Source: Archaeoglobus sp. UBA234 (GTDB lineage Archaea > Halobacteriota > Archaeoglobi > Archaeoglobales > Archaeoglobaceae). From it: a DNA stretch of 64,000 bases. Positions 51,737-60,754 of this stretch are shown piece after piece (the first letter of the stretch is position 1; every line of letters begins with the position of its first letter). The stretch covers positions 51,492 to 115,491 of the forward strand of contig DACH01000006.1 of assembly GCA_002494625.1 (NCBI GenBank). Direction: 5' to 3'. A model generated the notes under the pieces. It made no database searches. It had not been told where the DNA came from and worked only from the letters and a program-made list of their open reading frames with translations. The translations under genes were made by a program, and so were the position numbers.

Positions 51737-52668
51737 TTGGATTCTCTCCTCCTTATATAGTCATAAAAGGCTGCAAATGCTGCAATTTGCAGTATGATTG
51801 TGTGGATCAGAAGACCGAGAGTAACTTTAAGCTTCTCAATTTTTCGAAACCTGTAATAAATTAGCGGCGGTGAGAGCATAAGGAAAGGGATGAATAGAGC
51901 AACAATGTAGGTGAGAGTAAGGGACATAATCCAGGAAACTCTGAACCCCATATCAGCTTTTCTAACTTTGCCGAAATGCTTCCATAGCTGTAACCCACCA
52001 AAGTACCATCTCCTCCTCTGGGAGAAAAGGTCTCTCCACCTGAGAGGAGCCTGCTCCATAATCTTTGAGCTTCGTACGAATATGGCTCTGTGACCGAGAC
52101 TATGCATTCTGGTTGCAAATTCTGCATCTTCAGTTAAAAAGTTTTCATCAAGTCGATTTTTCAGTAGAATCTCTCCCCTCAGAACACCAATCAAACCATT
52201 AAATTGCTTGAAGGATGATTTTCTCAGGAGAAAATTTATGAGCATGTATTCCACTTCGACAGTCTCAGAACAGAGATTAATAGGATTTGAGATATATCTC
52301 GGGGTTGAAGCGATGTAAGCTGCAGGGTTGTTCTCCAAGTGGTTTATGCACTCAACTATAAAGTTTTTTTCAGGGATTGAATCGACATCAAATATCGCTA
52401 TATAGTCGGGTTCAAAATCTTCGAAGTAACTCAACCCATCATTTATCGCTCCAGCCCTCTTGCCCCTTGTACTGTTTCTTTCAAGAACCTCCACACCCAT
52501 GGAAAGAGGAATTCTACCCCTCCTGTCTTCTTTTCCGCTTAAATCAATGACATAGAGTATTCTGACAGTGTAGTTTGAAAAATCAAGGCTTTTTATTCTT
52601 CTCACAGACATCTCGATCAATTCTGGAGGTTCAAATGGAGACACAGGGACTATCACGGCAATCTTCAT
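51709..52668 (-). CDS. Processive-type family 2 glycosyltransferase
   Basis: GT2 membrane glycosyltransferase. DxD is in AIFDVDSIPEKNF near 92, the acceptor-site block is TEDAEFATRMHSLGH, and FSQRRRWYFGG near 215 is the QxxRW motif of processive enzymes (cellulose- and hyaluronan-synthase-like). Two hydrophobic segments at the C terminus (about 240-268 and 280-305) anchor it. It may add several sugar residues to a lipid- or polymer-bound acceptor. Overlaps the flippase gene. Confidence 0.87.
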   Translation of the reverse strand: MKIAVIVPVSPFEPPELIEMSVRRIKSLDFSNYTVRILYVIDLSGKEDRRGRIPLSMGVEVLERNSTRGKRAGAINDGLSYFEDFEPDYIAIFDVDSIPEKNFIVECINHLENNPAAYIASTPRYISNPINLCSETVEVEYMLINFLLRKSSFKQFNGLIGVLRGEILLKNRLDENFLTEDAEFATRMHSLGHRAIFVRSSKIMEQAPLRWRDLFSQRRRWYFGGLQLWKHFGKVRKADMGFRVSWIMSLTLTYIVALFIPFLMLSPPLIYYRFRKIEKLKVTLGLLIHTIILQIAAFAAFYDYIRRRESKWHPQERVV

Positions 52669-52682
52669 CCAATCCCCCTATT

Positions 52683-53735
52683 TTAAACAACTTTGAGATA
52701 AATTTTCTCAATGTTCTCTGAAACTTTATCCCAGCTGTATTTTTCATTCACTGCTTTTAAGCCTTTTCTGGACAACTTCAGGGCAATTCTGTCGTCTTCC
52801 AACATAAACATAATCTTCTGAGATAGATCTTCAGTATCGCTGAAAACAAGCCCCCCGTCAGCTGCAACATCCCGTACTCCTGGAATGCTTGAGGCAATGA
52901 CGGGTGTGCCTGATGCCATGGATTCGAGAAGAACCATGCCAAAAGCTTCAAGTCTTGAAAAAGAAGGTAAAACGAGAACTCTCGCTCTTTTCATCCACTG
53001 CTGAACTTCAAAATCCGGAAGCTTGCCTGTAAACACCGCATTGATTGCAAGTCTCTCAGCAAATCTTTCAAATCTTTTCCTGTCCTCTCCCTCTCCTACA
53101 ACAACCAGCTTTGCATCAAGAAACCTCTGAACCTCACTCATCGCTTTTAGAAGTATTGTGAGACCCTTGTATTCAACAAGCCTCCCAACATAGAGGACAA
53201 CCTGTTCTCTCTCATCCACTCTTATACCCGGGGTAAATTTCTCTGTATCAACACCGTTTGGAACTATGACAACCTTATCCATAAATCGGGAAAGAACCGG
53301 GGAGGTTAAGGCATAGCTTCGGGTTGTGGCGATGATAACATCGCAGGATTCAAGGACGGGAGTGAGTATTTTCTCATTGATTCTCTCTATGGTCTTTCTC
53401 AAAATTCCGGGGATTCTCAGTCCATTGACAACTTGGGGAATGGCAACATCATTATGGTATGTGATAATATGGGGATCCAATCCGAGCTTGAATATTCTGT
53501 GGGCAAAAAAAGGTGAAGGAACATGGGAGTGGTAGATATCTGCCCTTATTCGGGGGAATGAAATTGGTATGGGGGAGTACGGGATATTTATTGATGGTAC
53601 GGTTTCACAATCTCCTTTTGATGATATCACCCTGACCCTGTGTTTCTTCGAGAGGTTTGATGCAAGGTATCTTACATGAAACTCCACTCCGCCTATATGT
53701 GGTGGAAAGTAGGGGGTCGCGAGGAGTATTTCCAT
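52683..53735 (-). CDS. Family 4 glycosyltransferase (GT-B fold)
   Basis: Retaining GT4-type glycosyltransferase. YFPPHIGGVEFHVRYLASNL at the N terminus is the acceptor-side motif; VVIVPNGVDTEKFTPG near residue 155 and the EX7E nucleotide-sugar site in RLEAFGMVLLESMASGTPVI near 265 are intact. Length (350) is normal. It is 14 nt upstream of the GT2 gene on the same strand, so a shared glycoconjugate pathway is likely. Confidence 0.9.
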   Translation of the reverse strand: MEILLATPYFPPHIGGVEFHVRYLASNLSKKHRVRVISSKGDCETVPSINIPYSPIPISFPRIRADIYHSHVPSPFFAHRIFKLGLDPHIITYHNDVAIPQVVNGLRIPGILRKTIERINEKILTPVLESCDVIIATTRSYALTSPVLSRFMDKVVIVPNGVDTEKFTPGIRVDEREQVVLYVGRLVEYKGLTILLKAMSEVQRFLDAKLVVVGEGEDRKRFERFAERLAINAVFTGKLPDFEVQQWMKRARVLVLPSFSRLEAFGMVLLESMASGTPVIASSIPGVRDVAADGGLVFSDTEDLSQKIMFMLEDDRIALKLSRKGLKAVNEKYSWDKVSENIEKIYLKVV

Positions 53736-53744
53736 AGAACCAAC

Positions 53745-54371
53745 TCAGATTACTTTTTCGAATTCAAGAATTTTTTTTGCCCATATCAGTTTTTTCTTCT
53801 TTATCCCTTCAGCTCTTTCAAAATCGAAACCCACAAGGGTAATGCTTTTTGCCCCAAAATGTTTGGCAAGACATGCAGCCCTGTCTCCATCTGTAAATCC
53901 ACCGAAATTGTATAGTTTATCAAAAGGGATGCTCTGCGTTGTACCAACAAAGAATTTCAGCCTCGGGATCAGTGAGTAAATTCTGTCTATGTTGTCTCCA
54001 TGGGCATGAAGAACTAAGATACAGTTCCTGTACTGAAGGTCAGCGAGAAGCTCATATTCTTCTTCCAGATCTGTGACATGAATATCTGGCAGGAAGTCTG
54101 GCAATATCTTTCTGAGGGGATAAATTGACTTTCCGGCAGTTATCCTGACCCCTTCAAAATTTTCAATAACCTCAAAATCCTTTTCCTTGAGAGCTGAACC
54201 AATTACTATGACATCTTTATCTCTTATTCTGCTGTCGAGAATTAGAGAATCCATGAGTTTCTCTCTTGCCAGACTGTACATTATGACAGCTGCTCTTTCA
54301 TCCTCTTCCTTGGAAAAATTAAAATCAGAAAGTATTTCCCTGTAAAATTCCATCCAGTCTTCAAGCTCCAT
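53745..54371 (-). CDS. mptE: MptE-like 6-hydroxymethylpterin diphosphokinase (DUF115)
   Basis: Archaeal COG1634/DUF115 protein; MptE makes 6-hydroxymethyl-dihydropterin diphosphate in methanopterin or folate synthesis. Signature segments: DVIVIGSALKEK, TDLEEEYELL, LHAHGDNIDRI, FVGTTQSIPF and NFGGFTDGDRAACLA. Length (208) is typical. It sits between ileS (4 nt) and the glycosyltransferases (9 nt), all on one strand. Confidence 0.87.
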   Translation of the reverse strand: MELEDWMEFYREILSDFNFSKEEDERAAVIMYSLAREKLMDSLILDSRIRDKDVIVIGSALKEKDFEVIENFEGVRITAGKSIYPLRKILPDFLPDIHVTDLEEEYELLADLQYRNCILVLHAHGDNIDRIYSLIPRLKFFVGTTQSIPFDKLYNFGGFTDGDRAACLAKHFGAKSITLVGFDFERAEGIKKKKLIWAKKILEFEKVI

Positions 54372-54375
54372 TTTA

Positions 54376-57300
54376 TTAACCCTGTTTTATTCTTTTTATC
54401 GAGATCGTTATCTCATCATCCTCAATTTTCCAGGTTCTAGTATAACCTTCATCCAGTTTTTCGAACTCAAGTCTCACGGCTCTTGTTTCTGTTCTGATGT
54501 AGTCTGTGAATCCCTTAACCCTTTCATCATTGCAACTGAGAGAAACCTCAATGAACTCCTCCACATCAAGATCCATTTCCTTTCTCATCTCCTGAATTCT
54601 TCTGACAATTTCCCTTGCGAAAGCCTCCCTCATAAGTTCATCGTCGAGATCTGTTGTTATGTAGACTCGTCCAAATCTGAACTCGCCCTCCTCATAACCC
54701 TCTGGTAGTTTCACATCAACCTGCATTATCTCTCTGATGTCCATCTCCTTTCCAAGCAGCTCAATTTTACCTCGCTGTAGAGCCATCTGTAGCTCTTCAG
54801 GTCCCATTTTATTTATGATCTCAGCAGCCTCCTTAGCTCTCTCCTTGAAAATTGGACCTATCTTTTTGAAATTTGGCTTTGCGACAAGTTCTTTTTCGAA
54901 CTTGCTGATAGTTTCAACCTCCTTAACATTACACTGAGCTTTTATAATTTCTTTCAACCTTTCCGCTGCTCTAATCACATCTACATTATCCGTTTCAATG
55001 ATGAGCTTTCTCAGAGGCCATCTGAGCTTTCTTTTTGCCTTCTGTCTCGCATTGCTCGCAGCCTCAACTATGTCTCTGACATGCTCCATCAAAGTCTCAA
55101 GTTCATTATCTATCAGGCTCTCATCAGGCTGTGGAAAACTCTCGAGAAATACTGATTCCTCAGCTTCTCTGAATTCTCTGACGAAGTTTTGGTATATCCA
55201 TTCTGTGAAATACGGTATGACAGGTGCTATGATTCTTATGCTCTTATCAACCACCCTCAGAATGGTTGAATAGACTGCCAGCTTAGATGGAGAGTCTTTT
55301 TCCTCCCAGACTACAGGTCTGACGAGCTGTATATACCACCTGCTGAAGTCCTCTACAACAAAGTTCATGAAAGCTCTGACGATACGATGGATGTTGTAGT
55401 TCTCATAAGCCTCAACAGCAAGTATGTTCAGATTTTCGAGCTTTGAAAGGATCCATTTATCTTCTTCTCTTAATTCAGCTTTCTGCTCTCTGAATTTATC
55501 CAAGGACATGTATGTGTGTGCGAACCTGACTGCATTCCAGAAGATGTTTAAGACTCTGCTGACATTTCTCACTTCATCCCAGCTAAATCTCAAATCTTCC
55601 CATACTGCAGAGGAGAGCACATAAAACCTGAAAGCATCAACTCCGACCTCTTTTACAACATCCTCTGGTTCAACAACATTTCCAAGGCTTTTGCTCATTT
55701 TCCTGCCCTGATCATCCAAGGTGAAACCATGCATCAGAACAGTTTTGTAGGGAGCCTTGCCAAATCCTATAACGCTTGCTCCAAGCTGAGAGTAAAACCA
55801 CCCTCTTGTCTGATCATGTCCCTCGGTTATGAAATCTGCTGGCCATAACTCCTCGAATTTATCTTTGAATCTGGGGAAGTTAAGTGTTCCCCAAGATGCA
55901 ACACCGCTGTCAAACCAGACATCAAAAACATCGGGAACTCTCTTCATCACCCCTCCACACTCGCACTGGAAAGTAACCTCATCAATTTTTGGACGGTGGA
56001 GGTCGAGATCAGTACTCCATGGAACTTCATCAATACTTCCAACCACTTTCTTTTCTTCGCAGTTCTCACATACCCATACAGGAATTGGGATTCCCCAGTA
56101 TCTCTGCCTGCTTATACACCAGTCCTTCGCATTGCTTACCCAGTCTTTAAATCTGGACTCACCAGCCCAGGAGGGAACCCATCTCGTCTTCTCTACTTCT
56201 TCCACCATCTTTTCCTTCAGATGAGAAACCTTTAGGAACCACTGCTCGGTGGAACGGTATATAATCGGGTTCTTGCACCTCCAGCAATGTCCATAACGAT
56301 GCACTATAGATGTTGATGCCAGAAGCAATCTCTTTTCGTCAAGATCTTTAATAATTACCTCATTTGCCTCTCTTACATGCATTCCAGCATATTTGCCTGC
56401 TCTCTCAGTAAACACGCCCCTTTCATCAACAGGATTGAATATTTCCAGGCCCTGCTCCATTCCAAGCTCAAAGTCCTCAAGTCCATGTCCCGGAGCTATA
56501 TGTACACATCCTGTATTTTCAGCTGAAACGAACTCTGCCATGTACACTGAATGGCTGAACCTCTTTTGCTCCGGAACCATATCGGAAAGTGGATGCTCAT
56601 ATTCCAATCCGACAAGATCCTCTCCAAGATAGGTTTCTACCACTTCCCAGCTCTCATATCCACCCATTTCAAGAACATTTTCTGCGAGTTCTTTGGCAAG
56701 AATAAGGAACTCCTCCCTCCCTCCTTTAACTGCCCTTACTTTGGCATATTCAAGAGCTGGATGGACTGCAACTGCCATATTGGCTGGAAGAGTCCAGGGT
56801 GTGGTTGTCCAGATCACGATGTACTGATTATCCTTTCCGGTGAGAGGGAACTTTACAAAGATTGAAGGATCTTTTTCCTCCCAGTATTCAACCTCTGCGT
56901 CGGCAAGCGCTGTCTCACACCTTGGGCACCAGTTTACAACCATCTGCTGCTTTTCAAGAAGCCCTTTTTCATAACCCCTTTTTATCGTCCACCATGCTGC
57001 ATTGATGTAGTCAGCCTTAATAGTCATGTATGGATTTTCCCAGTCCATCCACACACCAAGACTCCTGAACTGCTCCTCCATTGCCTTTTTGTTCTCAATC
57101 GCATATTTCAGGCATCTATCAATGAAGAGATCTATTCCATATTCTTCTATATCTTTTTTCGTTTTAAATCCAAGCTCCTGCTCCACCTTAACCTCAATTG
57201 GCAACCCGTGCATGTCCCATCCGGGAGTATCGGTAACTCTGTAGCCGCTCATTCTCCTGTATCTCAGAACTGTGTCTTTCAAAACTTTATTCCAGGCTGT

Positions 57301-57471
57301 ACCGAGATGGATTCTGCCTGTTGTGTATGGGGGCCCATCCACAAAGAAGAACTTCTTATCTCCAAGTTCTTTTGCCTTTTCGTATATCCTGTTCTCTCTC
57401 CAGAATTTCTCTACTTCCCCAGCCACTTTTTCTGGGTTGTATATCTTCGGGAACTGTTTTGCTGAATTCAT
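54376..57471 (-). CDS. ileS: Isoleucyl-tRNA synthetase
   Basis: Class I synthetase, 1031 residues. The HIGH motif reads GRIHLGTAWNK (near 52), and KMSKS is in GRKMSKSLGNVVEPEDV near 595. The CP1 editing domain contains TTTPWTLPANMAV, and CWRCKNPIIYRSTEQWF precedes the catalytic core; further CxxC zinc knuckles (WVCENCEEKK) are seen. Complete and in frame. Likely first gene of the minus-strand cluster down to the flippase. Confidence 0.97.
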   Translation of the reverse strand: MNSAKQFPKIYNPEKVAGEVEKFWRENRIYEKAKELGDKKFFFVDGPPYTTGRIHLGTAWNKVLKDTVLRYRRMSGYRVTDTPGWDMHGLPIEVKVEQELGFKTKKDIEEYGIDLFIDRCLKYAIENKKAMEEQFRSLGVWMDWENPYMTIKADYINAAWWTIKRGYEKGLLEKQQMVVNWCPRCETALADAEVEYWEEKDPSIFVKFPLTGKDNQYIVIWTTTPWTLPANMAVAVHPALEYAKVRAVKGGREEFLILAKELAENVLEMGGYESWEVVETYLGEDLVGLEYEHPLSDMVPEQKRFSHSVYMAEFVSAENTGCVHIAPGHGLEDFELGMEQGLEIFNPVDERGVFTERAGKYAGMHVREANEVIIKDLDEKRLLLASTSIVHRYGHCWRCKNPIIYRSTEQWFLKVSHLKEKMVEEVEKTRWVPSWAGESRFKDWVSNAKDWCISRQRYWGIPIPVWVCENCEEKKVVGSIDEVPWSTDLDLHRPKIDEVTFQCECGGVMKRVPDVFDVWFDSGVASWGTLNFPRFKDKFEELWPADFITEGHDQTRGWFYSQLGASVIGFGKAPYKTVLMHGFTLDDQGRKMSKSLGNVVEPEDVVKEVGVDAFRFYVLSSAVWEDLRFSWDEVRNVSRVLNIFWNAVRFAHTYMSLDKFREQKAELREEDKWILSKLENLNILAVEAYENYNIHRIVRAFMNFVVEDFSRWYIQLVRPVVWEEKDSPSKLAVYSTILRVVDKSIRIIAPVIPYFTEWIYQNFVREFREAEESVFLESFPQPDESLIDNELETLMEHVRDIVEAASNARQKAKRKLRWPLRKLIIETDNVDVIRAAERLKEIIKAQCNVKEVETISKFEKELVAKPNFKKIGPIFKERAKEAAEIINKMGPEELQMALQRGKIELLGKEMDIREIMQVDVKLPEGYEEGEFRFGRVYITTDLDDELMREAFAREIVRRIQEMRKEMDLDVEEFIEVSLSCNDERVKGFTDYIRTETRAVRLEFEKLDEGYTRTWKIEDDEITISIKRIKQG

Positions 57472-57650
57472 TCTATCACCACATCAGGAGATAATCGGGA
57501 ATAGTTTCAGGCTTTGCAGAGAGATTAAAATACTTTGTTTATAAATCTGCGGGTTTGATGGTTGTTTGATAGTTGCTGTCAGCTCATGATGGTATTACAA
57601 AAAAGGTTATATATTCTCCAGTGTAAAAATATCAAAAAAATAAAGGGTAG

Positions 57651-57821
57651 ATGGGTTTGAAAAGGGCAAAAAGATTTGAAGAGTGGATGGATATAAAGCC
57701 CGTTACAGATGAGGAGTTTGAGGAGCTTTTGAACGACACTCCTCGTAAGGATTTCAAGGGGAACAGGAAAAAAAGGTTGAAGAAAATCAAAAAACAGGAA
57801 TTCTACAGAGAATACTTCTAA
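57651..57821 (+). CDS. 56-residue highly basic protein
   Basis: ATG 57651 follows GGGTAG and a TATA-like GGTTATATATTC (about 57605-57616). The product starts MGLKRAKRFEEWMDIKPVTD, has an acidic middle (DEEFEELLND) and ends in a Lys/Arg-rich helix (GNRKKRLKKIKKQEFYREYF). No homologue known to me; the promoter, ribosome site and T-rich end support a real gene. Could bind nucleic acid or the ribosome. Confidence 0.65.
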   Translation: MGLKRAKRFEEWMDIKPVTDEEFEELLNDTPRKDFKGNRKKRLKKIKKQEFYREYF

Positions 57822-57836
57822 TTTTTTATTTTATTC
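57822..57836 (+). terminator. T-rich terminator candidate after the basic small protein
   Basis: TTTTTTATTTTATTC follows the stop codon directly, a T-run-type archaeal terminator, just before the convergent DUF166 gene. Confidence 0.4.
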
Positions 57837-57860
57837 GAAATATAATTCTTGGTAACATCT

Positions 57861-58661
57861 TCAGTCCTGGCTATTCGGTAAAATGAACCTTTTCATGTGT
57901 TTAGGGATAAAACTTTCAGCACCAATTCCAGCAGCAGAGCTAAATCTGTAAACCATAACATACCCTGCAAGGTGGAAAGGAGCCTCGACTATCTCTAAAT
58001 CCCTCTCCATGCTCGCCATACAGGGATAACTGCATTGATGCTGGTGGATGTCTTTCCAGAAATCTCTGTAATTTTCAATTCTATAGCCTCTCATCTTCCT
58101 CGCAACATAGTACGCGCATCCGCAAGTGTCTGAAAGAGCCTCGACCCTTCTGATTGTATCATCCTCTAATTTAATTCTGAACTCGGGCATTCCTAGGTTA
58201 AGCTCCGTACAAAGCTTTCTTATTATTCTGCTGTCTCTCTTCAATGTACACAGGGGTTTGGGAGCCTGAAACTCTATTCCAACCTCAATACAACTTCTTT
58301 CAAGCTGTTTCCTCAGTCCGGGAGTGCACCATTTCGGGTCTTCAACAGGAACAATCAAAGCTCTGATATCGGAGAATTCGGAAAGCTCGATAAGAATGTC
58401 TGGATGAATGTTAATGGCGATAAGCACATCCATTTCTGTTTTATCAGGCAAAAAAATGTTTACATCGTCGATATAAACTCCCATAGTTGATGGTTCTTGA
58501 AACTCTCTTACTTCGACGATTTTTGAGGAGAAATCGTACTTCTTGCATCTATCACAGTAATCTATACCGCATGCTCCTAAGTGAGGACACATCTCAGGGA
58601 AAGCAAGATTTAACACGAATCTTCTGCCAAATTCACCACTGTAGTATATTCCCACATCCAC
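57861..58661 (-). CDS. DUF166 family protein
   Basis: Archaeal DUF166 (COG1810) family, of unknown biochemistry. Several cysteine clusters are visible: FPEMCPHLGACGIDYCDRCKK (residues about 23-41), PLCTLK near 137 and DTCGCAYYVARKM near 180, so a metal or Fe-S centre is plausible. The FSSKIVEVREFQEPS and APKPLCTLK segments match the family. Full length at 266 residues. Convergent with the small basic gene and divergent from the flavin reductase. Confidence 0.8.
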   Translation of the reverse strand: MDVGIYYSGEFGRRFVLNLAFPEMCPHLGACGIDYCDRCKKYDFSSKIVEVREFQEPSTMGVYIDDVNIFLPDKTEMDVLIAINIHPDILIELSEFSDIRALIVPVEDPKWCTPGLRKQLERSCIEVGIEFQAPKPLCTLKRDSRIIRKLCTELNLGMPEFRIKLEDDTIRRVEALSDTCGCAYYVARKMRGYRIENYRDFWKDIHQHQCSYPCMASMERDLEIVEAPFHLAGYVMVYRFSSAAGIGAESFIPKHMKRFILPNSQD

Positions 58662-58771
58662 AGAGTTTTTTGGCAGGGAGAGATAATCATCTTTTCGCTT
58701 TTTACTGTCGGCTTTTTACTATCGAAATCTTTATACTTTTTTCAATATTAAAATGAACTGGAGGTGGTAGA

Positions 58772-59290
58772 ATGCTCGAGTATCTTTATCCGCTCAGAAC
58801 TTATCTCATTGTTGCTGGAAATATTGAAAGACCGAATCCTATGACAGCTGACTGGGTTGTCCCTCTTTCTTTCAAGCCCTCTATGTTGGGGGTGGCAATA
58901 GGACATACCAGATACACGAAGAAGCTGATTGATGAGCAGAAGGACTTTGTGGTTGCGGTTCCGACCATTGAACTTCTGAAAGATGTGTGGGTGGCAGGAA
59001 CGGTTAGTGGTGCTAAGGAGAATAAAAAAGAGCTCATGAGTCTTACTTTTATCCCATCAAAAAAGGTGAAGGCTCCATCAATAAAGGAGTGTGCAGCCAA
59101 TATTGAATGCAGGGTCGTCAATCAGGTGGAGACTGGAGATCATACACTTTATGTTGGCGAGATTTTATCGGTAACTGAAGGAGATGCTTTTGTTGATGGA
59201 AAGGCTGACATCGAAAACTACCGCTTCCTTATGCATGCGAGTTTTGGAGCAAGGTTCACAACAACAGCAGGGGATATTATAAAACCATGA
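58772..59290 (+). CDS. Flavin reductase family protein
   Basis: FMN-binding split-barrel protein. RTYLIVAGNIERPNPMTADW, the GVAIGHTRYTKKLI block and the strand FVVAVPTIELLKDVWVAGT define the family, which includes flavoredoxin-like and flavin:NADH reductases. Length (172) is normal. A GGAGGTGGTAG ribosome site precedes the ATG, and nnr follows after 9 nt. Confidence 0.9.
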   Translation: MLEYLYPLRTYLIVAGNIERPNPMTADWVVPLSFKPSMLGVAIGHTRYTKKLIDEQKDFVVAVPTIELLKDVWVAGTVSGAKENKKELMSLTFIPSKKVKAPSIKECAANIECRVVNQVETGDHTLYVGEILSVTEGDAFVDGKADIENYRFLMHASFGARFTTTAGDIIKP

Positions 59291-59299
59291 TTTAAACCA

Positions 59300-60736
59300 A
59301 TGATTGAAATGAACACAATAACCTCTTCCGAGATGGCTGCAGTTGATACGAACTGCGAATACCACGGACTCAGCAGACTCCAGTTAATGGAAAATGCCGG
59401 TAGAGGACTTGCAGATGAAATATCAAAGAGATTTGATGGCGGAAAAATAACAATCCTCGCAGGAACAGGGAACAATGGAGGAGACTCCTTTGTCGCAGCA
59501 AGATTCCTCAAAAATTTTGACATTCACATCATTTTGCTTGGAAGGGAGAGAGATATGAGAACTGAAATAGCAAGGAGAAACTTCTCAATTCTTAAAAAAT
59601 CAGGATACAGCATATCTGAAGAACATTTCATTTCAGAGATAGATGGCGATATTGTTGTGGATGCGATGCTCGGTACTGGGGTCAGGGGTGATTTGAGAGA
59701 GCCTTTTAAAAGTGCAGTCAGATGTGTTAATTCCTCAAAGGCTTTTGTTATATCTGTTGATGTTCCTACAGGGCTTAACCCGGATACAGGGGAGTATAAG
59801 ACCTGTGTGAAGGCTGATTTAACGGTAACCTTTCACAGGAACAAACCAGGTCTTTTAAAAGCCAGAGAGGTGGCTGGAGAAGTTGTTGTGAGGGATATAG
59901 GTATCACAGAATATTATGAAAAACTCTGTGGACCGGGAGATGTGCAGAAGGTTTACAGAAGGATGAGGGATGCACACAAGGGAATGCATGGCAGAGTCCT
60001 TGTAGTCGGAGGTGGAGCCTTTACTGGAGCTCCTGCTCTCACAGCAATCTCAGCCCTGCGAGCAGGGGCAGACATTGTGACCCTCGCAGTACCCGGGAGC
60101 ATATATGAAATAGCGGCATCTTTTTCACCTGATCTCATTGTTCGAAGACTTGAAGGGTACAGGATTACGGATGAGGATATACCTGAGCTGGAAAAACTTG
60201 CTGACAGGCACGATGTGGTTGTGATGGGAATGGGTACCGGTGACAGAGACTTCAGATATGTTGTCGAGAGTTTTCTTGAAAGTGGAAAAGTGAAGAAAGC
60301 TGTTCTTGATGCAGAGGGAATTACTTCAGAAATTCCTGAGGGTGTTGAATGTATTCTAACACCCCACGGAGGAGAATTCAGAAGGGTTTTCGGGATAGAG
60401 CCTGAGGAAAATAATGTGCTCAAAGCAGCGAGGGATTCGAATTCTGTAATTCTTCTCAAGTCAGAAAGAGATATAATAACTGATGGAGAAAGAATGAGAA
60501 TAAATACTTCTGGAAATCCTGGAATGACTGTTGGCGGAACAGGAGATGTTCTTGCAGGAATTGTGGGGGCACTTTTTTGTATGGGGGATGCTCTCTGGAG
60601 CGCCTCGGCGGGAGCTTTCATAAATGGATTTGCTGGCGATCTGTGTCTTCAGGAAATGGGCTACGGCTTTACGGCAATGGATGTTTCGGCGAGAATTCCA
60701 CTTGCAATAAAGAAATCTCTGGAATTTGGCCGATGA
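59300..60736 (+). CDS. nnr: Bifunctional NAD(P)H-hydrate epimerase / ADP-dependent dehydratase
   Basis: Repairs hydrated NAD(P)H. The N-terminal YjeF_N epimerase domain (residues 1 to about 215) has QLMENAGRGLADEI, GTGNNGGDSFVAARFL and VDAMLGTGVRGD. The C-terminal dehydratase domain (about 225-478) has VVGGGAFTGAPAL and TSGNPGMTVGGTGDVLAGIV. Complete fusion of normal length (478). It is followed by the SAH-hydrolase homologue after 18 nt. Confidence 0.95.
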   Translation: MIEMNTITSSEMAAVDTNCEYHGLSRLQLMENAGRGLADEISKRFDGGKITILAGTGNNGGDSFVAARFLKNFDIHIILLGRERDMRTEIARRNFSILKKSGYSISEEHFISEIDGDIVVDAMLGTGVRGDLREPFKSAVRCVNSSKAFVISVDVPTGLNPDTGEYKTCVKADLTVTFHRNKPGLLKAREVAGEVVVRDIGITEYYEKLCGPGDVQKVYRRMRDAHKGMHGRVLVVGGGAFTGAPALTAISALRAGADIVTLAVPGSIYEIAASFSPDLIVRRLEGYRITDEDIPELEKLADRHDVVVMGMGTGDRDFRYVVESFLESGKVKKAVLDAEGITSEIPEGVECILTPHGGEFRRVFGIEPEENNVLKAARDSNSVILLKSERDIITDGERMRINTSGNPGMTVGGTGDVLAGIVGALFCMGDALWSASAGAFINGFAGDLCLQEMGYGFTAMDVSARIPLAIKKSLEFGR

Positions 60737-60754
60737 TTTTAAAGAGAAAGGGTT

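Noticed and set aside
59953..60621. 222-codon minus-strand open frame
   Set aside because: Antisense shadow of the dehydratase domain of nnr; Ser/Pro/Thr-rich composition typical of such shadows.
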